DNA from: CADEEN01 sp963816315
Lineage (GTDB): Bacteria > Pseudomonadota > Gammaproteobacteria > Burkholderiales > Burkholderiaceae_C
Length of the DNA stretch: 64,000 nt
NCBI GenBank assembly: GCA_963816315.1
Contig: CAWFJZ010000036.1
Span: 62,001-126,000, forward strand
Direction: 5' to 3'
The notes beneath the pieces were generated by a model. The model was not told where the DNA came from. It saw nothing but the letters and a program-made list of their open reading frames with translations, and did no database searches. The position numbers and the translations under genes are program-made. How positions within the stretch are numbered: the stretch's first letter is position 1; every line of letters starts with the position of its first letter. Positions 1 to 8,139 of this stretch are shown here, in pieces.

Positions 1-89
1 GGGCCGTGAAGCACGGCTTTGCGACGCCGTATGCTCACAGCGGGCCGCCGGTGATTGATCCGGCGCTGATTCAAGGAACCAAGCCATGA
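1..89 (+). CDS. pufM: Photosynthetic reaction centre M subunit, C-terminal end (partial)
   Basis: Only the last 28 codons are in the window. The frame ending in TGA at 87-89 begins AVKHGFATPYAHSG, and the WxVKHG-like end is typical of the PufM C-terminus. PufM is the membrane subunit that, with PufL, binds the bacteriochlorophyll special pair and quinones. Its stop overlaps the pufC start (ATGA), as expected in a puf operon. The call rests on this short tail plus its position directly before pufC. Confidence 0.8.
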   Translation, partial: AVKHGFATPYAHSGPPVIDPALIQGTKP

Positions 90-1492
90 GGTCTCGTCTG
101 ATCATCGCGGCGCTGCTCGGCGCGGCGTTGCTCGCGGGCTGTGAGCGCCCGCCGGTGCAGAGCACGCAGCGCGAACCGCGCGGTGCCGGCCTGCAGCAGG
201 TGAGCAACCCGCGCACGCTGGCGGCGTACGAGGCGGCGCAGCCGGCAGTGCCCGTGCTGCCGCCGCCGGGCTCCAACGACGGCCCGAAGGCCAAGGACGT
301 CTACCAAAACGTGCAGGTCCTCGGTGACCTCTCGGTGGGTGAGTTCACGCGCCACATGGTGGCCATCACGCAGTGGGTCGCTCCCCAACAGGGCTGCACC
401 TATTGCCACGGCGCCAACCTGGCCGACGACTCGATGTACACCAAGGTCGTGGCGCGGCGCATGATCCAGATGAACCGCTCGCTCAACGTCGATTGGGCCA
501 AGCATGTCGGCGCCACCGGCGTCACCTGCTACACCTGTCACCGCGGCAACCCGGTACCGGTCAACGTCTGGTTCTCACCCGCAACGCCGAAGAACAATTA
601 CGCCCGCCCCGGCATGGGCGATGACGCCGGCCAAAACAAGGCCGACCCGTCGATCGCGCTGGCCTCGCTGCCGTACGACCCGTTCACGCCGTACCTCACC
701 GGCGCCGAGCCGATCCGCGTGCAGACCACCACCGCCTTGCCCACCGGCAACCGGGCATCGACCAAACAGGCCGAACACACCTACAGCCTGATGATGCACA
801 TGAGCAAGTCGCTCGGCGTCAACTGCACCTTCTGCCACAACACGCAATCGTTTCTCACCTGGAACGAGAAGCGCGTCAAGGCCTACCACGGCATCCGCAT
901 GGCGCGTGACGTCAACACCGCCTACATCGAGCCGCTGACCAAAGCCTTCCCGGCCAACCGGCTGGGGCCGACGGGCGACGTGGCCAAGGCCAATTGCGCA
1001 ACCTGTCACCAAGGCGTGAACAAACCGCTGGGTGGCTTGGCGATGGCCAAGGACTGGCCGGGTCTGCTGACCACCGCGGCGGCTGCGCCCGCGGCCGCGT
1101 CTGTCGCCGTACCCGCGGCGGCAACAGCGCCTGTGGTCGCGGCGCCCGTTGCAGTGGCGGCACCCACGGCGCAGCCGCTCAAGGAGGTTGTGTACTTCCC
1201 GGTCAACTCGCCGCTGTTGAAAGGCGACGAAGTGAAGAAGATCGACAAGCTGCTGGCGGCGCTGAACGCGCAGCCCGACAGCACGGCGACGATCTCCGGC
1301 TACCACTCGGCCACCGGCAAGCTCGCCGCCAACCAGGCGCTCGCCAAGCAGCGCGCCTTCAAGATCCGCGATGCGCTCGTCACCGCCGGTGTGGCTGCCG
1401 GCCGCATCAAGCTCGACAAGCCGCAGCAGGCCGAGGCCAACATCAAGGGCGAAGACCCGTTTGCGCGGCGCGTCGAAGTCACCGTGAAATGA
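86..1492 (+). CDS. pufC: Reaction-centre tetraheme cytochrome c subunit with C-terminal OmpA-like domain
   Basis: PufC donates electrons to the photo-oxidised special pair at the periplasmic face. The N-terminus is a lipoprotein signal with Cys19 in LLAGC, so the protein is probably lipid-anchored. Four c-type heme motifs are present: CTYCH (about residue 104), CYTCH (148), CTFCH (247) and CATCH (304), the full tetraheme set. After an Ala/Pro/Val-rich linker (about 325-366), roughly 100 residues resemble an OmpA/MotB peptidoglycan-binding domain (VVYFPVNS, ISGYHSATG, final RRVEVTVK), which explains the 468-residue length against about 340-370 for ordinary PufC. The usual TD of OmpA domains reads HS here, so peptidoglycan binding is uncertain. 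It overlaps pufM by four bases. Confidence 0.95.
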   Translation: MRSRLIIAALLGAALLAGCERPPVQSTQREPRGAGLQQVSNPRTLAAYEAAQPAVPVLPPPGSNDGPKAKDVYQNVQVLGDLSVGEFTRHMVAITQWVAPQQGCTYCHGANLADDSMYTKVVARRMIQMNRSLNVDWAKHVGATGVTCYTCHRGNPVPVNVWFSPATPKNNYARPGMGDDAGQNKADPSIALASLPYDPFTPYLTGAEPIRVQTTTALPTGNRASTKQAEHTYSLMMHMSKSLGVNCTFCHNTQSFLTWNEKRVKAYHGIRMARDVNTAYIEPLTKAFPANRLGPTGDVAKANCATCHQGVNKPLGGLAMAKDWPGLLTTAAAAPAAASVAVPAAATAPVVAAPVAVAAPTAQPLKEVVYFPVNSPLLKGDEVKKIDKLLAALNAQPDSTATISGYHSATGKLAANQALAKQRAFKIRDALVTAGVAAGRIKLDKPQQAEANIKGEDPFARRVEVTVK

Positions 1493-1495
1493 CCA

Positions 1496-1590
1496 CCCCC
1501 GAAGCGCCTGTGGCGCTTCCCCCTCAAGGGGGCGCCGCTGGCGGACCGGCAAAGCCGGATCCGCGGCGGCTGCTCGGTTGGGCCCGCGCA
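1496..1590. repeat. Interspersed palindromic repeat, copy 1
   Basis: Immediately after the pufC stop lie two adjacent hairpins: GAAGCGCC-tgt-GGCGCTTC (1501-1519) and CCCCC-tcaa-GGGGG (1519-1532). A GC-rich tail with GCGGCTGCTCGG and GGGCCC follows. Related arrangements occur at 2382-2458 and 14441-14517. Such elements are common between genes of Burkholderiales. It could attenuate transcription between pufC and crtA or protect the upstream mRNA end, which is inference. Confidence 0.7.
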
Positions 1591-1608
1591 TAGCGCGAGG
1601 CCGGCGAC

Positions 1609-2373
1609 ATGTTGCAGCGCCGGGCGCTCGCACCGGTCGTGGCTCACGGCTCAACGCTCGCTTTGGGCGACCGATCTGATCCGAACGCGGTGCCGCCAGC
1701 AACGATTGCGCTCTTGCTGCTCGCGCGCTTGCGCAGCGGCGCCTGGGGCTTGTCGCGTCTGATGCGCGGCGAGCGTGCGCTGGGCAAGGCGCCTGGCCTG
1801 CGCTTCGCTCGCGTGCTCGGCAGTGGGCGTGAGGGCGGTTTCGGTCTCGCGCCCGGCCTTGACCATCAGGGCCTGATGTGCTTCTTCGACGACGAAGACA
1901 GCGCGCGCGCCTTCGCGCAGGAAGCGACGGTGATGCGCGCCTACCGCGATCACGCGCACGAGTCTTTGCTCGCGCTGCTGCGCGCCACGTCGTGTCGCGG
2001 CACTTGGAGCGGCGCCTCGTTGGCCGTGACGGCGGCAGCGCAAGCCGACATGCCGATGGCCGCGCTGACCCGCGCCTCGATCCGCCTGCGCCACGCGGCT
2101 GCCTTCTGGCAACACGCGCCGGCCACGCACGACGGCATCGCGCGCGCCGACGGTTGCCGCCTGGCGGTCGGCCTCGGCGAAGCGCCGCTGCTGCGACAAG
2201 CCACGTTCAGCCTGTGGGACAACAGCGCAGCGATGCATGCCTATGCGCGCAGCGGCGCGCATCTCGCCGCGATCAAAGGCGCTTACGAGCAAGGCTGGTT
2301 CAGCGAGTCGATGTTCGTGCGCTTCGCGCCGATCTCGATCGAAGGCGAGTGGCATGGTACGAGTTATGGCTGA
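1609..2373 (+). CDS. crtA: Spheroidene monooxygenase
   Basis: CrtA oxidises spheroidene to spheroidenone (and analogous acyclic carotenoids) in O2-exposed purple bacteria. The 254-residue product has the family's C-terminal signature: FSLWDNSAAMHAYAR, then GAHLAAIKGAY and WFSESMFVRF. The N-terminal 27 residues before the first conserved stretch (ATIALLLLARLRSGAWGL) look like read-through of repeat-flanking DNA, so GTG at 1690 is an alternative start. Its 3' end overlaps the probable crtD start, as expected for a co-transcribed crtADC group behind puf. Confidence 0.92.
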   Translation: MLQRRALAPVVAHGSTLALGDRSDPNAVPPATIALLLLARLRSGAWGLSRLMRGERALGKAPGLRFARVLGSGREGGFGLAPGLDHQGLMCFFDDEDSARAFAQEATVMRAYRDHAHESLLALLRATSCRGTWSGASLAVTAAAQADMPMAALTRASIRLRHAAAFWQHAPATHDGIARADGCRLAVGLGEAPLLRQATFSLWDNSAAMHAYARSGAHLAAIKGAYEQGWFSESMFVRFAPISIEGEWHGTSYG

Positions 2374-4024
2374 AACTGTGAACCCCCAAGGCTGGCGCGC
2401 TGCGCCAGCCGTCCCCCCGAGGGGGAGCGGTCGGCTCGGGAGCGGCCCGTCGCCGACCCACCGGGTTGTCGTCATCGGCGCCGGCATCGGCGGCCTGGTG
2501 TCGTCGCTGCTGCTCGCGTCGCGCGGCCTCGACGTGACGCTGGTCGAAGCCGGCGACGCGCCCGGCGGCAAGATGCGCGCGGTGCAGGTCGATGGCGCCA
2601 CCATCGATGCCGGGCCGACGGTGTTCACGATGCGCTGGGTCTTCGACGAAATCCTCGCCGAGGTCGGCAGCTCGCTCGCGGATCTCGTCGGCCTGACACC
2701 GCTGTCCGTGCTCGCACGCCACGCCTGGCGCGGCCACGCCGAGCGCCTCGATCTGCACGCCGACGTGCCACGCAGCGCCGACGCCATCGCGCGCTTCTCG
2801 TCGCCGGCCGAAGGCAGGCGCTTCATCGCCTTCTGCGCCGAGGCCAAGGCCATCTACCGCCGCCTCGAAGGCCCGCACATCCGATCGAGCCGGCCGAGCC
2901 TGATGCAGATGGGCGCGGACCTGGGGCCCGGCGGCATCAAGGCACTCGCCGGCCTGGGCCCGTTCGCGTCGCTGTGGCAAACGCTCGGCCGCCACTTTCA
3001 CGATCCGCGCCTGCGTCAACTGTTCGCGCGCTACGCCACCTACTGCGGCGCCTCGCCGTGGGCCGCGCCGGCAACGCTGATGCTCGTCGCCCATGTCGAG
3101 CAGGAAGGGGTCTGGTCGATCGACGGCGGCATGGCGCGGCTGGCGCAGCGTCTGGCCGACCTCGCGGCGTCGCGCGGCGTGCGACTGCGCTACGGCGCCG
3201 CCGCGCAACGCATCGCCACCGCGCAAGGCAGAGCCAGCGGCGTGGTGCTGCAAGACGGCGAGCACCTGGCCGCCGATTCGGTCGTCTTCAACGGCGACAG
3301 CAATGCGCTGGCGATGGGCCTGCTCGGCGATGAAGTGAGCGGCATCGCTCGCGCGCCGCTGAAGAACAGCGAACGCTCGTTGTCGGCCGTGACCTGGGCG
3401 ATCCATGCCCGCGCCGAGGGCTTCCCGCTGGCGCGACACAACGTCTTCTTCGACGACGACTACGCCAGCGAATTCAGCGACGTCTTCGAGCAGCGCCGTC
3501 TGCCGCGCCAGGGCACGGTGTACCTGTGCGCGCAAGATCGCTTGCATGACGACGATGCGCCGCCCGCCGGCCGCGAACGCCTGCTCGCCCTCGTCAATGC
3601 CCCCGCCGACGGGGACAACAACACCTTCGACGCCTCGGAGATCGAACCATGCGAACACCGCAGCCTGGCGCTGCTGCAGCACTGCGGCCTGCAGCTCGAA
3701 CTGACGAGCCGCGCGCAGGTGCTGCGGCGCACGCCGGCGGATTTCAACCGCCTCTACCCGGGCTCGGGTGGTGCGCTCTACGGGCCGGCGACGCACGGCT
3801 GGATGGCGCTGTTCAAGCGGCCGGGCGCGGCGACGGCGCTGCCGGGGCTGGTGCTGGCGGGGGGCAGCGCGCACCCGGGGCCGGGCGTGCCGATGGCGGC
3901 GATGTCGGGCCGCTTGGCGGCCGCGACGCTGCTGGCGCACCTCGATTCGATCAGCCGCTCGCGCCGGGTGCGTATCGCTGGTGGTACGTCGATGCGATCA
4001 GCAGCGACGGCCGCCACGCCCTGA
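2366..4024 (+). CDS. crtD: 1-hydroxycarotenoid 3,4-desaturase (methoxyneurosporene dehydrogenase)
   Basis: FAD-dependent desaturase of the spheroidene/spirilloxanthin pathway. A Rossmann motif GAGIGG lies at about residues 38-43, followed by LVEAGDAPGGKMR. The C-terminal FAD-binding segment reads GLVLAGGSAHPGPGVPMAAMSG, typical of CrtI/CrtD. Start choice is odd: all plausible starts (ATG 2354, ATG 2366, GTG 2378) precede or lie at the edge of a palindromic repeat. About 28 N-terminal residues (NPQGWRAAPAVPPRG and onward) are therefore encoded by repeat DNA ahead of the Rossmann fold. The 3' end overlaps crtC in another frame, and the tail GGTSMRS is the shifted reading of crtC's WWYVDA codons. 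From memory, CrtD tails of other purple bacteria show a similar pattern. Confidence 0.93.
   Translation: MAETVNPQGWRAAPAVPPRGSGRLGSGPSPTHRVVVIGAGIGGLVSSLLLASRGLDVTLVEAGDAPGGKMRAVQVDGATIDAGPTVFTMRWVFDEILAEVGSSLADLVGLTPLSVLARHAWRGHAERLDLHADVPRSADAIARFSSPAEGRRFIAFCAEAKAIYRRLEGPHIRSSRPSLMQMGADLGPGGIKALAGLGPFASLWQTLGRHFHDPRLRQLFARYATYCGASPWAAPATLMLVAHVEQEGVWSIDGGMARLAQRLADLAASRGVRLRYGAAAQRIATAQGRASGVVLQDGEHLAADSVVFNGDSNALAMGLLGDEVSGIARAPLKNSERSLSAVTWAIHARAEGFPLARHNVFFDDDYASEFSDVFEQRRLPRQGTVYLCAQDRLHDDDAPPAGRERLLALVNAPADGDNNTFDASEIEPCEHRSLALLQHCGLQLELTSRAQVLRRTPADFNRLYPGSGGALYGPATHGWMALFKRPGAATALPGLVLAGGSAHPGPGVPMAAMSGRLAAATLLAHLDSISRSRRVRIAGGTSMRSAATAATP
2382..2458. repeat. Interspersed palindromic repeat, copy 2 (inside crtD 5' end)
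   Basis: Two hairpins of the same architecture as copy 1: GGCTGGCGC-gct-GCGCCAGCC, then CCCCCC-GAGGGGG, then GCGGTCGGCTCGGGAGCGGCCCG. This copy lies inside the crtD reading frame and contains no stop in that frame, so it is translated as an N-terminal extension. Same family as 1496-1590 and 14441-14517. Confidence 0.75.
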
Positions 4025-4881
4025 CCGTCATCGCCTTCATCGGCAGCGTCTTCTCGCCGTACTACCGCCGCGCCTTCGCCCGCGACCCCGAAACGCCGGC
4101 GGACAACCACTGCGCGATCAACGTCTGCCTCTACAGCCCCGGCGCCAGGCGCTGGACGATGACCGAGCGCGGCGCGCGCCATGTGCAGCGCGAGCGCCAT
4201 GCCTTCGTCGTCGGCCCGAGTTCGTTGCAGTGGAGAGGCGATGCGCTCGAGATCACGCTCGACGAGCGCAGCATGCCCGTGCCGCGCGCGGTGCGCGGCG
4301 TGCTGCGACTGCACCCGCATGCGCTGCCGCGTTTTGCCGCCGCGCTCGACGCGCGCGGCCGCCACCGCTGGGGTCCGATCGCGCCCTGCGCGCGCATCGA
4401 GGTCGATCTGCAAGCGCCGGCGTTGCAGTGGCAGGGCCACGCCTACTTCGACAGCAACGAAGGCGACGAGCCGATCGAACACGGCTTCACGCGCTGGGAC
4501 TGGCTGCGCACGGCCGCGCCCGACGGCAGCACGGCCGTGATCTACGACGTGCAGCCGCGCGACACGAAACGCGGCGGCGCCTCGCGATTGATCACGCGTC
4601 GCTTCTCGCCTGACGGCGCGTCGAGTGAATTCGAAGCCTCGCCGCGGCAGCGCCTGGGCCTAAGCGCGCTCTGGCGCATCGACCGCCAGGTCCGAGCCGC
4701 CGAGCCGCCGCGCTTGCTGCGCACGCTCGAAGACACGCCGTTTTATGCACGCACGCTGATCGAGATGGCCGACGGCCGCGGCCAGCTCGTGCCCGCCGTG
4801 CACGAGACGCTCGATGTGCCGCGCTTGGTCTCTCCGCTGGTGCAGGCGATGCTGCCGTTTCGCATGCCGCGTCGGGGCTGA
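3649..4881 (+). CDS. crtC: Acyclic carotenoid 1,2-hydratase (hydroxyneurosporene synthase)
   Basis: CrtC hydrates the terminal double bond of neurosporene or lycopene to the 1-hydroxy carotenoid used by CrtD. The conserved part begins near 3946 (RFDQPLAPGAYRWWYVDA) and continues with IAFIGSVFSPYY and NHCAINVCLY. This frame has no ATG, GTG or TTG between ATG 3649 and 4021. The start is therefore either ATG 3649, giving 410 residues and a 376-base overlap with crtD, or has been lost to an indel. I recall the R. gelatinosus enzyme being reported near 44 kDa, which would fit the long form, but the first ~98 residues are low-complexity and unconvincing. Function is certain; start is not. Confidence 0.85.
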   Translation: MRTPQPGAAAALRPAARTDEPRAGAAAHAGGFQPPLPGLGWCALRAGDARLDGAVQAAGRGDGAAGAGAGGGQRAPGAGRADGGDVGPLGGRDAAGAPRFDQPLAPGAYRWWYVDAISSDGRHALTVIAFIGSVFSPYYRRAFARDPETPADNHCAINVCLYSPGARRWTMTERGARHVQRERHAFVVGPSSLQWRGDALEITLDERSMPVPRAVRGVLRLHPHALPRFAAALDARGRHRWGPIAPCARIEVDLQAPALQWQGHAYFDSNEGDEPIEHGFTRWDWLRTAAPDGSTAVIYDVQPRDTKRGGASRLITRRFSPDGASSEFEASPRQRLGLSALWRIDRQVRAAEPPRLLRTLEDTPFYARTLIEMADGRGQLVPAVHETLDVPRLVSPLVQAMLPFRMPRRG

Positions 4882-4953
4882 TCCGACCGGCATTGAGCGT
4901 GATCAAGCCGTTGCCGAGCCTGCCGCCTTAGCCTGTTCTTGAAAGGGGCCGAG

Positions 4954-5598
4954 ATGACGCAGACACGGCGGTGCGGTGGGCTCGCGGGCGCGATCGTGGC
5001 GGCAGCGTGCGCGGTGGTCTTGCCGGCTCACGCGATGGCCGTGCTCGAAACGAACTTCTCGAACGTCACCTGTGGTGAGACCAATGCTGCGGGTGAGACG
5101 TTCTTCAGCCAGTGCAACGGCCTGTCGTTCGCGGCGTCGGTTGCGCCGGGAGAGACCGCATTCCTGCGCGCCACCTTGAACTACCACTACACCGACGACG
5201 GCTTGGCGCTGCCGCGGCCGCAGGGCATTCAGCTCGATACCCTCGGCCGCCACTTGGACGTGTTCAACGAAGCCGCCGTGATCTACCTCGACAGCAGCAA
5301 CTGCACAGGTTCGCGAGCCTGCCTGAATCGCTATCCGGGCAACGTCAACCTGGGCGGCACGACGTTTCGGCCGCTGATCCTCGGGCTCAACGACCAGCCC
5401 GACGACATCGCCGGCAGCGTGGACTTGTTCGTCACGCTCGGCATCGCGGCGGACCAAACCATTGGCTACTCGACCGGACTGTTTCTGAGCGCGACGCCGC
5501 TTGTCTTCTCGGCGCCGGTCCCCGAGCCGGCGACGCTGGCGTTGATCGCGGCCGGTCTGCTGGCAACGAGCGTCATGACTCGTCGTCGGCGTGTCTAG
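4954..5598 (+). CDS. PEP-CTERM sorting domain protein
   Basis: A secreted protein of 214 residues. It has a signal peptide (about residues 1-30, ending LPAHAMA), a beta-rich central domain with paired cysteines, and a C-terminal PEP-CTERM tripartite tag: VPEPATLALIAAGLLA, a hydrophobic segment and RRRR. PEP-CTERM proteins are processed by exosortase and linked to exopolysaccharide or biofilm. The start at ATG 4954 is chosen for AAAGGGG upstream; an in-frame TTG at 4939 is less likely. The passenger domain is not one I recognise. Confidence 0.85.
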   Translation: MTQTRRCGGLAGAIVAAACAVVLPAHAMAVLETNFSNVTCGETNAAGETFFSQCNGLSFAASVAPGETAFLRATLNYHYTDDGLALPRPQGIQLDTLGRHLDVFNEAAVIYLDSSNCTGSRACLNRYPGNVNLGGTTFRPLILGLNDQPDDIAGSVDLFVTLGIAADQTIGYSTGLFLSATPLVFSAPVPEPATLALIAAGLLATSVMTRRRRV

Positions 5599-5811
5599 GG
5601 TGTATTGACATTCAGATCGCGTGGCGATGTCTGCTGCCTCGGCGTTCTAGGGGGTGTGACGCTGCGCTGCAAGCCTATGCTCGCTGTCATTGGTGCTTGC
5701 GGTACCCGCCAATCGACCGGCCTTCGGACGATGCGCGCATCGCAACGCGTCGTGTCGAAAATCCTGGGTGCATTTTTGGTACCGCGCTCGCTGATAAGGA
5801 GTCGAACGACC
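5599..5811. other. Intergenic region before the cytochrome c gene
   Basis: No gene is visible. A TTGACA box occurs at 5605-5610, but I see no convincing -10 box at the right spacing. The gene downstream has AAGGAG a few bases before its ATG. This stretch most likely carries the promoter of the cytochrome gene. Confidence 0.35.
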
Positions 5812-6408
5812 ATGGCATCTCACCTTTTCAAGATCGGCCGCGTCGCGCTGATGGCATGCGCGGTGCTGGCGCTGGCATCCGCCGCCCGCGCCGACAACGA
5901 CGACCACGGCAGATCGTCGAACGGACGCGCCGAAGACGAGCACACCCAGTCGCAGGTCAAGCGTGGATTCGAGATCGTGCCGGCGGGCGTGCAGCTCAAC
6001 CTGGCGGGCAAGAGCCGGGCGCTGGTCGGCCTGGGCAGCTACCTCGTCAACACCAGCGGCTGCAACGATTGCCACACGCATCCCGAGTTTCTGCCCAACG
6101 GCAATCCGTTCCTCGGCCAGCCCGAGATGATCAACTTCCCGCAGTACCTGACCGGCGGGCGTCAGTTCGGGCCGTTCACGTCGGCCAACCTGACGCCGGA
6201 CGCCAGCGGCAAGCCGGCGGGTCTGACGCTGCGCGACTTCTTCACCATGATGCGCACGGGGCACAACCCGAACGATCCGCCGGGGTCGATCGTTCAGGTC
6301 ATGCCGTGGCCGGTGTACGGCAAGAAGACCGACCGCGACTTGATCGCGATCTACGAGTACCTGCGCGCGCTGCCGTCGCTGCCCGACAACCCCGCGCCCG
6401 GCCCGTAG
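5812..6408 (+). CDS. Small secreted cytochrome c
   Basis: A 198-residue protein with a signal peptide ending in ARA before DNDDHG, one c-type heme motif CNDCH (about residue 82) and a C-terminal VYGKKTDRDLIAIYEYLRAL segment carrying the usual last helix of class I cytochromes. Met residues in MPWPVYG could supply the sixth heme ligand. It resembles the single-heme domains of alcohol/gluconate dehydrogenase cytochromes, but no dehydrogenase is adjacent. It probably carries electrons in the periplasm; the partner is unknown. The start is set by AAGGAG upstream of ATG 5812. Confidence 0.85.
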   Translation: MASHLFKIGRVALMACAVLALASAARADNDDHGRSSNGRAEDEHTQSQVKRGFEIVPAGVQLNLAGKSRALVGLGSYLVNTSGCNDCHTHPEFLPNGNPFLGQPEMINFPQYLTGGRQFGPFTSANLTPDASGKPAGLTLRDFFTMMRTGHNPNDPPGSIVQVMPWPVYGKKTDRDLIAIYEYLRALPSLPDNPAPGP

Positions 6409-6412
6409 CCGA

Positions 6413-7522
6413 TCAGCGCTGCTGGAACTGCATCGACACGAGCACGACGATCAGCACCAGCAGCGCCGCGAGCACGATCTTCCACACCGACCACGGCCGG
6501 TCGCCTTCGACCTCACCCGCTCTGGCCGTTGACGACGATGCTGGTAACGGCTTGCCGCCAAAGCGGTACGAGCCGATCCACACCGGCATCAGCAGGTGCT
6601 TGAAGCGGATGCCATCGACGACCGTTTGCTGGGGCGTGAATGCGCTGCGCATCGCCGCCGATGTCGCGCCGGATCGCGGCGTCGATCGGCCTGCTCCATG
6701 CGCTGCCGCTGGCCTGCCCGAAGCCGTCTTCGAGCCCGGTGCGATAGACCTCGACGCGGAAGCCGGCCAGCACCTCGTCGGCCGGCGGCCGCAGGCGCGA
6801 CAGGTCCCAGCGGTCGAGCACGCGCGCCAAGTGCGGCGCGATCGACGGCGAGCCGGCGATCAGGAGGTCGTCGAAGTCCACCGGCACCGCGCCGGTGGCC
6901 GGCGACCAGTCGCGTGACGACGCGCGTCGTCTCCGCGCCGGCTTGCGCGGTCGCGTTCGGCCGGTTTTCCTGCACGCGCCGTCTGCACGCCGCGCTCGCC
7001 GCGGTAGGTGGTGACCGTCTGCGCGTCGTAGGTCCACCAGGGCAGGTAGATGCCTTTGACGCCGTCGGCGTCGCGCACGGTGGCTTCGAGGGCGTTGGGC
7101 GCGAACCAGCGGCTGCCGACCCACTGCGCGAACACGCGCTGCGCTGCTGCCTTGTCGTCGAGTGCAAACGGCAGCATCGCCTGCGCGCGGATCAGCCGCT
7201 CGAATGCGCCTGCTCCACCAGCAGCGGCGAGGCGCAGAACGCGCAGCGCGTCGCCGATCACATGGCCTTCGAAGTGCGTCTGCGCGCCGCACGACGGGCA
7301 ATCGACGACGCGCGCTTCGAGGCTCGGCTCGCGCGCGGCCAGGCGGCGCAGCGCTTCCAGGTAATCCTGCTCGCGCAGTGCTTGCGCTTGTGCATCGGCG
7401 CTCGGCGCGGGCAAGGCACGCGCGTGGCCGCAGGCGGCACAGGCCAGCGCACAGCGTGCTGGGTCGAAGGCCATCGCCGCGCCGCATGACGGGCAGGCAA
7501 ACGCCTGCGGCGTGTTGCTCAC
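6413..7522 (-). CDS. Zinc-ribbon domain protein (several frameshifts)
   Basis: A conserved bacterial family often mis-named primosomal protein N'-like or superfamily II helicase-like, with zinc ribbons and a C-terminal membrane helix. From GTG 7522 the product reads CPSCGAAMAF..CAACG (ribbon 1), CPSCGAQTHF (ribbon 2), GSRWFAPNALE and LPWWTYDAQT. It then changes frame to VDFDDLLIAGS..WDLSRLRPP..LAGFRVEVY..DIGGDAQRI, changes again to FKHLLMPVWIGSYRFGGKPL, briefly back to IVVNGQSG, and ends with the TM segment IVLAALLVLIVVLVSM. All family blocks are present in order, so the gene looks intact apart from about four indels. Molecular function unknown. Confidence 0.7.
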
Positions 7523-7550
7523 TTGAACGCCTACGGCGTCGCGCTCACTT
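7500..7550. repeat. Imperfect 25-bp tandem duplication
   Basis: AACGCCTGCGGCGTGTTGCT (and on to CACTT) at 7500-7524 is followed one base later by AACGCCTACGGCGTCGCGCT (and CACTT) at 7526-7550, about 21 of 25 identical. The left copy encodes the N-terminus of the zinc-ribbon protein; the right copy covers the end of the GlcG/HbpS-like gene and the gap. Confidence 0.7.
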
Positions 7551-8030
7551 CAGCGTTTCGACCCCCGCCTTGGCGACCATGCCGTCCTGCGCTGAGGTGA
7601 CGCCGCTGACGCCGATGGCGCCGATCATCTTGCCGCCGACGACGATCGGCAGGCCGCCCTCGATCGGTGTCGCGCCGGGCAAGCCGAGGATGGCATTGCG
7701 GCCGCCGGCGATGCCGTCTTCGAGCTCCTTGGTCGGGCGGCGGTAGGTGGCCGAGGTGCGCGCCTTTTCGAGTGCGATGACGGCGCTGGCGGTCTGCGTG
7801 TCGTCGAGCATTTCGTAGAAGACGAGCATGCCGTGGTTATCGACGATGGCGATGGCCACGTTCCAGCCGTTCTTGCGCGCTTCGGCCTCGGCGGCGGCGC
7901 CGATCTTTCTCGCGGTTTCGAGGTTGATGGCTGTGCCATAGGGCGGACGCTGCTGCGCGGCTGCGCCCAAGGCCAGCAGCGACAGGCCGACCACGACGAG
8001 GGCTTCGAACAGGCGGCGGACCGGTTTCAT
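7545..8030 (-). CDS. GlcG/HbpS-family protein, secreted
   Basis: A 161-residue protein with a signal peptide (ending ALGAAAQQ) and a GlcG/HbpS (PF03928-type) domain: INLETARKIGAAAEAEARKN, VAIAIVDNHGMLV, ALEKARTSATYRRPT, and the glycine-rich GGLPIVVGGKMIGAIGVSG near the C-terminus. Members bind heme or corrinoid-like ligands or are of unknown function. It is divergent from trkA with a 109-base gap. The start at 8030 gives a normal signal peptide; longer upstream frames are not credible. Confidence 0.85.
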   Translation of the reverse strand: MKPVRRLFEALVVVGLSLLALGAAAQQRPPYGTAINLETARKIGAAAEAEARKNGWNVAIAIVDNHGMLVFYEMLDDTQTASAVIALEKARTSATYRRPTKELEDGIAGGRNAILGLPGATPIEGGLPIVVGGKMIGAIGVSGVTSAQDGMVAKAGVETLK

Positions 8031-8139
8031 GGTGTCTCCAGTGGGGTTGTGGTGAGCGCGCATGATCGGCGGGCAAGCTGTGCGACGGCATCCGCGCGAA
8101 CCCTCGGCACGACCAGCGCGTGCGTAAGATGCCGGCCGC

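Noticed and set aside
575..1702. A 375-codon open frame antisense to pufC
   Set aside because: High-GC shadow frame: Arg/Gly/Ala-rich, no family motif, fully overlapping an undoubted gene.
2300..3940. A 546-codon open frame antisense to crtD
   Set aside because: Arg/Ala/Gly/His-rich shadow of crtD with no recognisable domain.
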